From Bacillus sp. V3B (lineage in GTDB: Bacteria > Bacillota > Bacilli > Bacillales > Cytobacillaceae): 64,000 nucleotides of DNA. The stretch's first letter is position 1. The number at the start of each line of letters is the position of its first letter. A program made the translations under genes and the position numbers. Positions 33,067 through 41,600 of the stretch are shown here, in pieces. Location: the NCBI RefSeq assembly GCF_024494465.1, contig NZ_JAETXM010000013.1, forward strand, positions 1 to 64,000. The letters run 5' to 3'. The notes beneath the pieces were generated by a model that had not been told where the DNA came from, searched no databases, and was given only the letters and a program-made list of their open reading frames with translations.

Positions 33067-34530
33067 GTGTACGGAACGGAGGCTAATAAGCAGTCCTTCC
33101 TTTATAAAATGAAAAGAGAGCGAAAAAACGCAATCTATCCTCCATATCAATTTCAGCCATTTTCTTCTCCATACAACCAGCCAAGGATGGATTATAAAGG
33201 TTACGAATATGCAATCAATCATCAACGGAATGCACACAAGTCTAGAAAACATTCTGAACAAAATAATATAAAACACCATGAATCTTTTTCCTCGGAAAAT
33301 ATTGAGGAGAAGAAATTATCAAAACGACCTTCTAATCCAGTACTATATGTTCCTCCTATCGTAAACGATCATGAGCTCCGCCATACGGAATCAAAAAATC
33401 AAAATCCAACTCATAACAATGATCAGAAAAACAAGCTTCAACAGGAAAACCAAAATCATTCAAATAAGTTTGGCGAACTATTCACAACACAAGAACCGGA
33501 ACGAATAGTTGAAGAAGAAGAAAGAAGAAATATGAAAAGACAGGAAATGAAAGAAGGCTCTTCTTTTGATCGAAACGAAAAGTCGTCACTTCCTTTTACT
33601 GAATTAAATACTAAGAATGATGACCATAAAAACGATGAGTCCATTAAGGATGAATCTTCTTCTTTTAAAGATGAATCCTCTATGGATGAAGAATTATCGA
33701 GAAAACACATTGCTATGCTGGATGAATCTTCTTCTACAGAAGGAGAAACCTTTTTTCTTTATGATGAGTCATCTTCATATGAAGATGAGTCTTCTCTATT
33801 TACGCTATCTAATTCCATGAACGATAAACCTTATTTACTGGAAGAATCTCCTCTATTTGAGGAATCTTCTTCATCTGAGGAATCCTCCTCCTGCTACAAT
33901 GAGTCTTCTTCATTTGAGGAATCTTCCTGTAACCTTTGTGAATCATCATCCATGGATGGATGTTTAGATTCTGTTTCCAGAGAGACTTCTCTCCCAATAG
34001 TCAAGCTCCCGGTTCTACTTGCAGAAATGGAAATTGATATTGATGTATTTGACACATTTGTTCTTCCATGTCCCGTATCAAATGTTTCGAAAATTGATTG
34101 GAGTGTTCACTCGCTAGACTGTAAAGTTCTTCTGCCTTCACCAAATGTACTTTTAAAAGGAATACTAATGGCTACTATTGAATATATAGAAGAGAATGCA
34201 ACAGCTTCTCTCCATACGATAAAAATAAAGGTTCCTTGGGAAAAAGTAAAAGTAGTTGATTGGAATTTTACGCCTAAATTACCAAGTAGTCATCAGGCAG
34301 AATATATGTATCAAGGAAATAACAAAATGGATGTTCAACTTCATCGTGAGTCTATAGAACAATATGCAGAACCAATTCAGTCAGATCTAGAGCATATCCA
34401 TTACATTTGGCATGATGAATTGATTTCAAAAGATGAAATGAAAGAACTTAACATTCAAGGAGGAGTTTCTTTACAGATTCAGCTGAAGCAGTCCAAATAT
34501 ATAGATTTAAATACTCTTAAATGGTTATGA
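33067..34530 (+). CDS. Ser/Glu-rich spore-surface-type protein with C-terminal SPOCS/CsxC-like domain, paralogue 3
   Basis: A protein of up to 487 residues. Residues 1-190 are hydrophilic and Asn/Lys/Glu-rich. Residues about 195-310 are a low-complexity tract built from short units such as DESSS, EESSS and NESSS with scattered Tyr and Cys. The last 170 residues are a divergent copy of the domain seen in the two genes upstream (LPVLLAEMEIDIDVFDTF, CKVLLPSPNVLLKG, TIEYIEE). The tract is very acidic and could be phosphorylated or bind cations. The start is uncertain: GTG 33067 lies within AAAGGAGGTG, and the ATG at 33109 has no good site. A terminator follows. Confidence 0.7.
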   Translation: MYGTEANKQSFLYKMKRERKNAIYPPYQFQPFSSPYNQPRMDYKGYEYAINHQRNAHKSRKHSEQNNIKHHESFSSENIEEKKLSKRPSNPVLYVPPIVNDHELRHTESKNQNPTHNNDQKNKLQQENQNHSNKFGELFTTQEPERIVEEEERRNMKRQEMKEGSSFDRNEKSSLPFTELNTKNDDHKNDESIKDESSSFKDESSMDEELSRKHIAMLDESSSTEGETFFLYDESSSYEDESSLFTLSNSMNDKPYLLEESPLFEESSSSEESSSCYNESSSFEESSCNLCESSSMDGCLDSVSRETSLPIVKLPVLLAEMEIDIDVFDTFVLPCPVSNVSKIDWSVHSLDCKVLLPSPNVLLKGILMATIEYIEENATASLHTIKIKVPWEKVKVVDWNFTPKLPSSHQAEYMYQGNNKMDVQLHRESIEQYAEPIQSDLEHIHYIWHDELISKDEMKELNIQGGVSLQIQLKQSKYIDLNTLKWL

Positions 34531-34566
34531 AACACAATCAAATTTCAATTACCTACACTTAAACAG

Positions 34567-34591
34567 CCACTTGCTTTTTGCAGGTGGTTTT
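34567..34591 (+). terminator. Terminator after paralogue 3
   Basis: CCACTTGC and GCAGGTGG pair around TTTTT (one mismatch) and run into T's. Confidence 0.7.
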
Positions 34592-34724
34592 ACTTGTATG
34601 TACCTAGCATCTCTAAAAAAGTCTCCCTATAGTAAACAGTCAAATCCCTTTTTACCGTCTATTATAAGGAGTACTTTATATGAGGTTATATCCTACATTT
34701 TAATTCCTAAAAATTTGTTAACCA

Positions 34725-35483
34725 TTAGTCACGATGGTTGTGATCTGGTTTTGGATCGAAGACAACTTTTTGCATTTGCGATAAGCGAAGGAATAATCTG
34801 ATTTCTGCTTTCTCTGTAATCGTACTGAATCTTCCCCAATTGTCAAAGTTTTTGAATAAATCAATTTCTCTGATTTTTGTACCCAGAAGTTTACATTCAA
34901 TCGGCTCATTGAAAGTCTCAAATGTTTCAGATCCACTGATACAAGGATTTGCTCCATGTTCATCTTTAGCAAGTTCACGATATTCAGAAACGGATGCTTT
35001 TTGACTGAATTCAATATCATAATGACCAAATGGATTCACGTATGGATTGGCAAGTTCTACTCTTTTAATTGTTGTAAAAGTAATATCTGTACTATGATCC
35101 CTTACAAAACCACTGCATTCCTCAACATATTGAATATTTTTATGAAGAATTCCCGTAATAAATAATTTGACAACTTTAGCTGATTGAGAGGAAGGAAGTG
35201 CTTTACATTGTTTCAAAGTAACATTTTTTCTGATTGATTTGATTTCTCTTGCAGGTGTCGGAAGGCACACATCTGCTTCCACATCAACTTCTAACTCAAA
35301 ATCCGCAAGAGGCACTTGTGCATCGAGAAACGGATGCTCAAGTTTAGTTGAACCTTTCCATGGTGGAATTGGGCAAAGATCAGAATCCACAGATTTTGCT
35401 TTTACTTGATCGCAAGAAGATTGCGGGGGACAATGACCATGACCTCTATATCCATAACTATCGCAGCTCGTATTTTTTTTCAT
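34725..35483 (-). CDS. Spore-surface-type protein with SPOCS/CsxC-like domain, paralogue 4
   Basis: A 252-residue protein on the opposite strand from the other three copies. The N-terminus is rich in Cys, Gly and His (CDSYGYRGHGHCPP). The shared domain reads AQVPLADFELEVDVEADVCLP, AREIKSIRKNVTLKQCKAL, KLFITGILHKNIQYVEE, then HSTDITFTTIKRVEL. The C-terminus ends in DHNHRD. GGAG lies eight bases before ATG 35483. It is the most diverged of the soluble-tailed copies. As with the others, a coat or exosporium place is inferred, not shown. Confidence 0.7.
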   Translation of the reverse strand: MKKNTSCDSYGYRGHGHCPPQSSCDQVKAKSVDSDLCPIPPWKGSTKLEHPFLDAQVPLADFELEVDVEADVCLPTPAREIKSIRKNVTLKQCKALPSSQSAKVVKLFITGILHKNIQYVEECSGFVRDHSTDITFTTIKRVELANPYVNPFGHYDIEFSQKASVSEYRELAKDEHGANPCISGSETFETFNEPIECKLLGTKIREIDLFKNFDNWGRFSTITEKAEIRLFLRLSQMQKVVFDPKPDHNHRD

Positions 35484-35638
35484 ATCATTCACTCCTTTTT
35501 ATGATTATCAAGAGAATGTAGAAAATTTATCCTGTAACGGATCATCTTCTATTTCCTTGACTTAGTATTATATATGCTATCTCGTTATCACCTGTATGGA
35601 CGAGTGTCGCTAGTTCTATATATTTTTCAATAAAAAAC

Positions 35639-35675
35639 AATCCCCAATGCAGATAATCTTCCTGCACTGGGGATT
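35639..35675. terminator. Bidirectional terminator
   Basis: AATCCCCA.TGCAG pairs with CTGCA..TGGGGATT, with A's upstream and GC-rich stem; it follows the nitroreductase gene on the minus strand. Confidence 0.75.
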
Positions 35676-35695
35676 GCCCAAAACACAACTAGTAA

Positions 35696-36181
35696 TTACG
35701 AAAGTTCTCTTATTTTCTTCTCAATTGCTGTCCGCGGTTTAACCTCAGGAATTTCTTCTGGATATCCAACAGCTAATACACCAACGACATCATAATCTTC
35801 AGATACCTGTATAATTTCACGATTTTTTGGCGTGATACCAACGGAAGACCAGAATGTTCCAACGCCCTCTGCCCATGCAATAAGCATGAAGTTTTGAATA
35901 AAACAGGAAGTAGCTGCCATATTTTCTTCCCTTTCTACATTCGTTTTTCCATGTTTAGATAAAACAGCAAACACAACTGGGGCATTTCCAAAATTCGTCT
36001 TATGATTTACTTTCTCTCTCGTTTCCGGACCAATCAAAACAACTTCCCATGGCTCGGTCATTTTATGATTTGGCGCCATCGTAGCCGCCTCTAACCATGA
36101 GTTGACGGCCTCACGATTAATTGGATCGGTTTTAAACTTTTTTATAGTACGGCGTGATTTAATGATATCAATGATCTTCAT
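35696..36181 (-). CDS. Nitroreductase family protein
   Basis: A 161-residue short nitroreductase, FMN-dependent. The FMN phosphate site is KSRRTIKKFK (residues about 8-17); other landmarks are AATMAPNHKMTEPWEVV, IQNFMLIAWAEGVGTFWSS and VGVLAVGYPEE. It should reduce nitro groups, quinones or flavins with NAD(P)H; the true substrate is unknown. ATG 36181 is chosen with GGGAG ten bases upstream, because it gives the normal family N-terminus. A terminator follows. Confidence 0.8.
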   Translation of the reverse strand: MKIIDIIKSRRTIKKFKTDPINREAVNSWLEAATMAPNHKMTEPWEVVLIGPETREKVNHKTNFGNAPVVFAVLSKHGKTNVEREENMAATSCFIQNFMLIAWAEGVGTFWSSVGITPKNREIIQVSEDYDVVGVLAVGYPEEIPEVKPRTAIEKKIRELS

Positions 36182-36445
36182 TTCATTGTTTCTCCCTTCC
36201 AATTTACCTCTTTTGTTTGAATTTATTAATTTTGTCATTCAGATTGTACAAACGATTCCTTTCCAACCTGTTTTTTGAATCGTACCCTTCCGCTCTTTCA
36301 CCGGATTGACCTTCTATTGTTATTTTCTGATAATCCATATCATTTATTCTATGCTATCTTGCTTATTAATCGCAAAGAATTGATCCTACAATTCGTTTTC
36401 TTATCAAATGAAAGTGAGAAAGAATATACTTTTTCATGCTTTTTG

Positions 36446-37630
36446 CTATATTTTCTCAAACGCCTGCTCAAGGTCTTCCTTTATATCCTCCCAAGCTTCA
36501 AGCCCAACGGACAAACGCAATAAATTATCTTCGATTCCCATTTTTCTTCGTTCCTTCACAGGAATAACGGAATGGGTCATTGTATTGGGATGCTGAATTA
36601 GCGTTTCCGCATCACCAAGACTAACAGCTATTTTAATCAGTTTTAATTGATTCATAAACAACTGGGCTGTTTTCTTCGTTCCCTTTACAGAAAAAGAAAT
36701 AAGTCCACCTGGGTTTTTCATTTGTTTTTTCATAATCGGGTAATCTATGTCTGTTTGATTTCCTGGATAAAAAATATGTTCTATTTTTGGGTGATGGTGT
36801 AAAAAGTCAAATAACTTTTTAGCATTTTCACAATGCCGATCCATTCTAATGGGTAACGTTTTTAATCCTCTCAATAACAGCCAAGCATCAAACGGTGAAA
36901 TGATGCCACCGAAATCTTTTTGAGTTGTACGAGAAACGATTTGAATAAACTCTTTACTTCCAATAACTAATCCGGCAATCACGTCACCATGACCACCAAT
37001 AAATTTGGTTGCACTATGAATCACCACATCACAACCAAGCGTTAATGGGGTTTGTAAATAAGGAGTGCAAAAAGTATTATCAACTACAACGGGAATTCCT
37101 TTTTTATTAGCAATTTCAGCAACCATCTTTAAGTCAACTAGCTTCATTGTGGGATTAATCGGAGTTTCAATATAGATGCACGTAGTGTTTGGCTGTATAG
37201 CCTGCTCTATTGCTTGTTTAGAGTCCATCAGTGAAAAGTCGTGATCTATTTTATACTTATCATGTAATATCTGCATTAGACTAAAGGTACAACCATACAC
37301 TCCTTTCGAGCAGAGAATATGATCACCTGTTTTCGTTAAAGCGACTAATACAGCCGAAACGGCCGCCATACCTGAGGAAAAGGCTAAAGCTGCCTCCCCT
37401 TTTTCTAGTGTTGCTATTCGTTCTTCCAGTACCTTTACCGTTGGATTTCCTAACCTTGAATAAACAAAACCTTCTTCCATTCCAGAAAATCTATTTTCAC
37501 CTTGTTCAGCACTTTCAAATGTAAAAGTTGAAGTTTGATAGATAGGAGGAACTAAACTTCCTAAAGTTTCTTCTGATTCATAATCTGTATGAATCACCGC
37601 TGTTTCAAAACGTAGCTGTTTTTCCTTCAT
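36446..37630 (-). CDS. megL: Methionine gamma-lyase (Cys/Met metabolism PLP enzyme)
   Basis: A 394-residue PLP enzyme of the cystathionine gamma-lyase family. The PLP lysine is in SATKFIGGHGD (about residue 208). The motif VYGCTFSLM carries the Cys that marks methionine gamma-lyases (Cys116 in Pseudomonas putida MGL), and FCTPYLQTPLTLGCD and PFDAWLLLRGLKTLPIRMDRH also match that group. The reaction splits methionine into methanethiol, 2-oxobutyrate and ammonia. Cystathionine gamma-lyase is the alternative. GGGG precedes the ATG at 37630. It appears monocistronic. Confidence 0.8.
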   Translation of the reverse strand: MKEKQLRFETAVIHTDYESEETLGSLVPPIYQTSTFTFESAEQGENRFSGMEEGFVYSRLGNPTVKVLEERIATLEKGEAALAFSSGMAAVSAVLVALTKTGDHILCSKGVYGCTFSLMQILHDKYKIDHDFSLMDSKQAIEQAIQPNTTCIYIETPINPTMKLVDLKMVAEIANKKGIPVVVDNTFCTPYLQTPLTLGCDVVIHSATKFIGGHGDVIAGLVIGSKEFIQIVSRTTQKDFGGIISPFDAWLLLRGLKTLPIRMDRHCENAKKLFDFLHHHPKIEHIFYPGNQTDIDYPIMKKQMKNPGGLISFSVKGTKKTAQLFMNQLKLIKIAVSLGDAETLIQHPNTMTHSVIPVKERRKMGIEDNLLRLSVGLEAWEDIKEDLEQAFEKI

Positions 37631-37835
37631 TTATAAACCCCTCTTTTATTTTCTCTTTTTTATGCGTTTACCTATATCTTATGCTAGAAGCTTATTTTTG
37701 AAAGGTTGACACCCAAAAAAGAGCTATCTCAAAAGTACGGTGATTAATGAAATAATATATAGAAAGGACACGTCTTCTTTCCCACCATCCTGCATATAGT
37801 TAAGTGTAATGATTATAACCAAAGGGGGCTATCAG

Positions 37836-38204
37836 ATGGGGGTTCGTTTCATTAAGATTTCGGTTATTTATTTTGCTATTGGTGTCTGTCTTGGTTTGTA
37901 TATGTCCATTGCTCACGACTATGCACTTACTAGTGTCCATACCCACATTAATTTATTAGGTTGGGTATCATTGGCACTTGTAGGAATGATCTATGCTCTT
38001 TTCCCTACTCTTGCTTCAACAAAACTAGCAAAAACTCATTTTTGGCTCCACAATATCTCACTGCCAATTATGATGATCGGACTCTCCTTTATTATGTACG
38101 GTCAGAGTGCATTAACACCAGTTGTCGCAGCCTCTGGAACCGTTTTCGTTCTTGCTATTATTTTATTTACTATCAATATATTAAAGAATTTAAAATCAAA
38201 ATAA
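37836..38204 (+). CDS. Small membrane protein with HxH motif beside NO reductase
   Basis: A 122-residue protein with four predicted helices. Helix 2 contains VHTHINLLGWVSLALVGMIYALFP, which resembles the His-bearing helix of heme-copper oxidases and NO reductases (VHxHxxLLGW). A second His lies in KTHFWLHN, before helix 3. AAGGGGG is seven bases before the ATG at 37836. It has its own terminator and lies 200 bases from norB in the same direction. A role in heme or copper binding, or in the NO response, is inferred from motif and place. Confidence 0.65.
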   Translation: MGVRFIKISVIYFAIGVCLGLYMSIAHDYALTSVHTHINLLGWVSLALVGMIYALFPTLASTKLAKTHFWLHNISLPIMMIGLSFIMYGQSALTPVVAASGTVFVLAIILFTINILKNLKSK

Positions 38205-38231
38205 TCAATTCTCCAATAAAGATTGCTCTTT

Positions 38232-38259
38232 GACCACTTTTATTGAAGTGGTCTTTTTT
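38232..38259 (+). terminator. Terminator before norB
   Basis: GACCACTT and AAGTGGTC pair around six bases, followed by six T. Confidence 0.9.
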
Positions 38260-38325
38260 GTAAACATCATTTTTCAATAACATGTATATTTCATACTCTT
38301 TTTTTAAAAAATGAATAATGTTCCA

Positions 38326-38376
38326 CCATTTGGAAAATATATGAAATACTGTTTGTTACAGTAAATATATAAATGG
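38326..38376 (+). promoter_or_regulatory. Nested dyad upstream of norB
   Basis: TACTGT and ACAGTA (38347-38363) form a dyad with a five-base centre, enclosed by CCATTT and AAATGG (38326-38331 and 38371-38376). It lies just upstream of the norB ribosome site and is a candidate binding site for an NO- or oxygen-responsive regulator. I cannot assign the protein. Confidence 0.45.
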
Positions 38377-38407
38377 ATCATTTCCATTTGATTTGAGGTG
38401 GAGTGCT

Positions 38408-40690
38408 ATGAATTATCGTCGTTTATGGGTTGCATTAAGTCTTGTTATCATTATTTCTTTTGCTATCCTAGGGTACTATGGTGGCCGAATTTACCAAGTT
38501 ATGCCCCCTATCCCAGATCGAGTTGTCACCGAAGATGGGACCGAACTAATCACAGGTCAAGAGATTAAAGATGGACAAAATGTTTGGCAATCCATTGGTG
38601 GACAAGAAGTCGGAAGTATTTGGGGACACGGGGCATATGTAGCACCTGACTGGAATGCGGATTGGCTTCATCGTGAATCATTATTTCTTCTAAACAAATG
38701 GGGAAATGCCGAGTTTGGTAGTAGTTACGAAGAACTAAATGAAGAACAACAAGCACAGCTTAAGGCTCGATTGACAAAAGAAATGCGTACCAATACGTAT
38801 AATAAAGAAACTAAAGAACTCATCATTTCGAATGAGAGGGTAGATGCTTACCGAACTCTAAGCAATTATTATGCAGGTTTATTTATGGATGACCCAAACT
38901 TCTCCGAGCTGAGAGATGATTATGCTATCCCAATCAATACGATAAAAGATTCCGGACGAATGAGTGATATGAACACCTTTTTCTTTTGGAGTACTTGGGC
39001 TACAGCAACAAATCGTCCTGGGAGTGATATAACGTATACGAATAACTGGCCGAATGAAGATTTAATTGAAAATAAACCAACCGGTGAAATGGTGGTTTGG
39101 TCGGTCGTCAGTTTTGTGATGCTCCTTGCAGCCGTCGGTGCTCTTGCTTGGTATTATGCTGTTCAGCGACATAATGAACCACATATTGAGGAAGTGTATC
39201 CAGAAAAAGATCCGTTGCTTGCTTTATCACCCACACCGTCGATGAAAGCAACGCTAAAGTATTTCTGGATCGTTACCGCTCTCATTGTCGTGCAAGTTGT
39301 GCTTGGTGCCATTACGGCTCACTATGCTGTAGAGGGTTCAGGTTTTTATGGAATTCCGATACAAGAATGGATTCCTTATTCCGTTGTCAGAACATGGCAT
39401 ACACAATTAGGTATTTTATGGATTGCGACAGCATGGTTAGCAACGGGATTATTTATGGCACCTGCTGTTTCTGGATACGAACCAAAATTCCAACGAGCGC
39501 TCGTTAATTTCTTATTTATTTGTTTATTAATTATCGTTGTTGGATCGATGATTGGACAATGGATGGGTGTATTCCAAAAGTTTGATAACCAAACGAATTT
39601 CTGGTTTGGGCATCAAGGTTATGAATATGTTGATTTAGGCCGTTTCTGGCAAATCTTCTTAACGATTGGTCTTTTCCTCTGGTTGTTCTTAATGGGAAGA
39701 GCTTTGTTACCAGCGTTTAAAAAGTCAACGGAAGATCGTCACTTACTGATGATGTTTCTGATTGCAGCAACTGCTATTCCTCTATTTTACGTACCTGGTT
39801 TAATGTGGGGTCAGCAAACCCATTTGGCAATGGCTGAATATTGGCGTTGGTGGGTTGTACATCTCTGGGTAGAAGGATTTTTCGAAGTATTTGCGACTGT
39901 CGTCATAGCTTTCTTATTCACGAGAATGGGGCTTTTACGAACATCTACCGCTACTGCAGCTGTCTTGTTTTCAACCATCATCTTCTTATTTGGTGGGATC
40001 ATCGGAACGTTCCATCATTTATATTTTAGTGGAACACCGATGGGGGTACTTGCTTTTGGAGCCACATTCAGTGCATTAGAAGTTGTCCCACTTGTCTTGA
40101 TCGGCTTTGAAGCATATGAAAATCTCACACTTAGCCGTTCTAAACCTTGGGTAAAGGCCTACAAGTGGCCCATTTATTGTTTCGTGTCGGTGGCATTTTG
40201 GAATTTAGTTGGAGCTGGATTATTTGGATTCTTTATTAATCCACCAATTGCACTTTACTATATGCAAGGCTTGAATACGACTGCTGTTCATGGACATACG
40301 GCCCTTTTTGGCGTATATGGTATGCTTGGAATCGGACTTATGTTGTTCTGTCTGAAAGGCTTAACAGGGCAAAAAAAATGGAAAACGAAAGTGCTTAGCT
40401 TTGCATTTTGGGCCATTAATATTGGACTTGCTTTAATGGTTCTATTAAGTTTACTACCCGTTGGACTTATGCAAACATGGGCAAGTGTGGAAAATGGCAT
40501 GTGGTATGCAAGAAGTGCTGAATTCTTGCAACAAGGGATTGTTCAAACATTCGTTTGGTTAAGAATGATTGGTGATACTATTTTTGCTCTTGGTGTACTA
40601 GCACTTGGCTGGTTTGTGTTAGGTTTAAAAACAGGTTGGTCGATCAAAGATGAATCAAATGAACTAGAGAATTCAATCAGTAAAAATTAA
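38408..40690 (+). CDS. norB: Quinol-dependent nitric oxide reductase (qNor)
   Basis: A 760-residue single-subunit NO reductase. An N-terminal helix and a periplasmic domain (about residues 35-220, with QSIGGQEVGSIWGHGAYVAPDW) replace the cytochrome c subunit but have no CxxCH heme site, as in quinol-using enzymes. About twelve helices follow. Likely heme and FeB ligands are WHTQLGILW, VVHLWVEGFFEVFA with its Glu, TFHHLYFSG and VHGHTALFGVYGM. It reduces two NO to N2O with quinol electrons, for defence or denitrification. GAGGTGGAG precedes the ATG at 38408. No other denitrification gene is nearby. Confidence 0.92.
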   Translation: MNYRRLWVALSLVIIISFAILGYYGGRIYQVMPPIPDRVVTEDGTELITGQEIKDGQNVWQSIGGQEVGSIWGHGAYVAPDWNADWLHRESLFLLNKWGNAEFGSSYEELNEEQQAQLKARLTKEMRTNTYNKETKELIISNERVDAYRTLSNYYAGLFMDDPNFSELRDDYAIPINTIKDSGRMSDMNTFFFWSTWATATNRPGSDITYTNNWPNEDLIENKPTGEMVVWSVVSFVMLLAAVGALAWYYAVQRHNEPHIEEVYPEKDPLLALSPTPSMKATLKYFWIVTALIVVQVVLGAITAHYAVEGSGFYGIPIQEWIPYSVVRTWHTQLGILWIATAWLATGLFMAPAVSGYEPKFQRALVNFLFICLLIIVVGSMIGQWMGVFQKFDNQTNFWFGHQGYEYVDLGRFWQIFLTIGLFLWLFLMGRALLPAFKKSTEDRHLLMMFLIAATAIPLFYVPGLMWGQQTHLAMAEYWRWWVVHLWVEGFFEVFATVVIAFLFTRMGLLRTSTATAAVLFSTIIFLFGGIIGTFHHLYFSGTPMGVLAFGATFSALEVVPLVLIGFEAYENLTLSRSKPWVKAYKWPIYCFVSVAFWNLVGAGLFGFFINPPIALYYMQGLNTTAVHGHTALFGVYGMLGIGLMLFCLKGLTGQKKWKTKVLSFAFWAINIGLALMVLLSLLPVGLMQTWASVENGMWYARSAEFLQQGIVQTFVWLRMIGDTIFALGVLALGWFVLGLKTGWSIKDESNELENSISKN

Positions 40691-40710
40691 TCGTTTATTA
40701 CTTGTACAAA

Positions 40711-40742
40711 AAACATCTGCCTTTATTGAGCAGATGTTTTTT
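40711..40742 (+). terminator. Terminator of norB
   Basis: ACATCTGC and GCAGATGT pair around nine bases and run into T6. Confidence 0.88.
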
Positions 40743-40851
40743 GATGAGGTTGGTTGTTTTATGGAAAGCGATAAAGTGAATACTAAATTTAATCGCTTTC
40801 AGCCGAGATTGACTGCTGTCCAATCAACACTAATTTCTACAGGACTGAAGC

Positions 40852-41178
40852 TTAAAACATAAACCGGAAGATCATCATAGAGATAACACCTACCATCACA
40901 GTTCCTAGCAAGCTTTTTGTCAAAATAGCAATAACAAAGGCGGGGATTGCAGCTAATAATTTAAAAAAGTGAGCAGAAAGTGAAAATTGATTATCAGATA
41001 ATAATAGCTCTTGTGCTAATAACGCATCCATCACAGCAACTGAGATATTTTTCAACCAATGAATCGCCCACTTCGGCAATTCCATTTGGCTAAGAACCAT
41101 TAAAGGAAGAACACGCGGAATAAATATTACAGGGGTACAACCAATAATAATGAGTAAAATCGTCCATTTTACCTCCAT
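40852..41178 (-). CDS. azlD: AzlD family branched-chain amino acid export subunit
   Basis: A 108-residue membrane protein with four helices that fits AzlD, the small subunit of the AzlCD amino acid exporter. The typical IPRVLPLMVLSQMELPKW segment (residues about 20-37) and the LLAAIPAFVIAILTKSLLGTVMVG helices are present. It overlaps the azlC remnant by ten bases. Since azlC has lost most of its length, azlD is probably a relic unless another AzlC partner exists. Confidence 0.75.
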   Translation of the reverse strand: MEVKWTILLIIIGCTPVIFIPRVLPLMVLSQMELPKWAIHWLKNISVAVMDALLAQELLLSDNQFSLSAHFFKLLAAIPAFVIAILTKSLLGTVMVGVISMMIFRFMF

Positions 41179-41399
41179 CTTTCGATCACCATCCCAATGG
41201 TTGAAGCTAAAATTGTTGCTACCCTGACACCTGCACTTCCAGTAGAGAAAAAGCTAACAATAATGACGATAATAACAGCACTTAAGGCAACCATGATATC
41301 AACAAAGTATTTCTTCTGACTTAAAATTTGAATAACGAGAAGTCCAATAAACGTCCCTGGCAAAGCAAATTTTTTCATCAAAAAAACTTTCATAAACAT
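41169..41399 (-). pseudogene. azlC: azlC, only the C-terminal third remains
   Basis: The 76-codon frame reads FALPGTFIGLLVIQ followed by two hydrophobic helices, which matches the last third of AzlC (usual length about 230). The DUF161-like N-terminal two thirds are missing, and the 200 bases upstream show no related peptide in any frame. It overlaps azlD, as in intact operons. The large deletion makes function unlikely. Confidence 0.7.
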
Positions 41400-41600
41400 C
41401 TACTCTCAACCCAGTATGTAAATGTCGGTTGACCTACTTTCAATGCTTATGTTTTACTACGTACATAAAGGCTTGTTCAAGTAAGCCAACCAACAGTTTA
41501 TTTTTACATAGAAAAAGAAAAATAGTAGATTTCTTTAATGAAGTCCACTGCTTTTCTTTCTCGTACCTACGATTTTTTCATGAAATTCTAATAAACACTT

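Noticed and set aside
33456-33997. Minus-strand and other-frame ORFs over the Ser/Glu tract
   Set aside because: They arise from the GAT/GAA/TCT repeat read in other frames; the plus-strand gene has the domain and paralogues.
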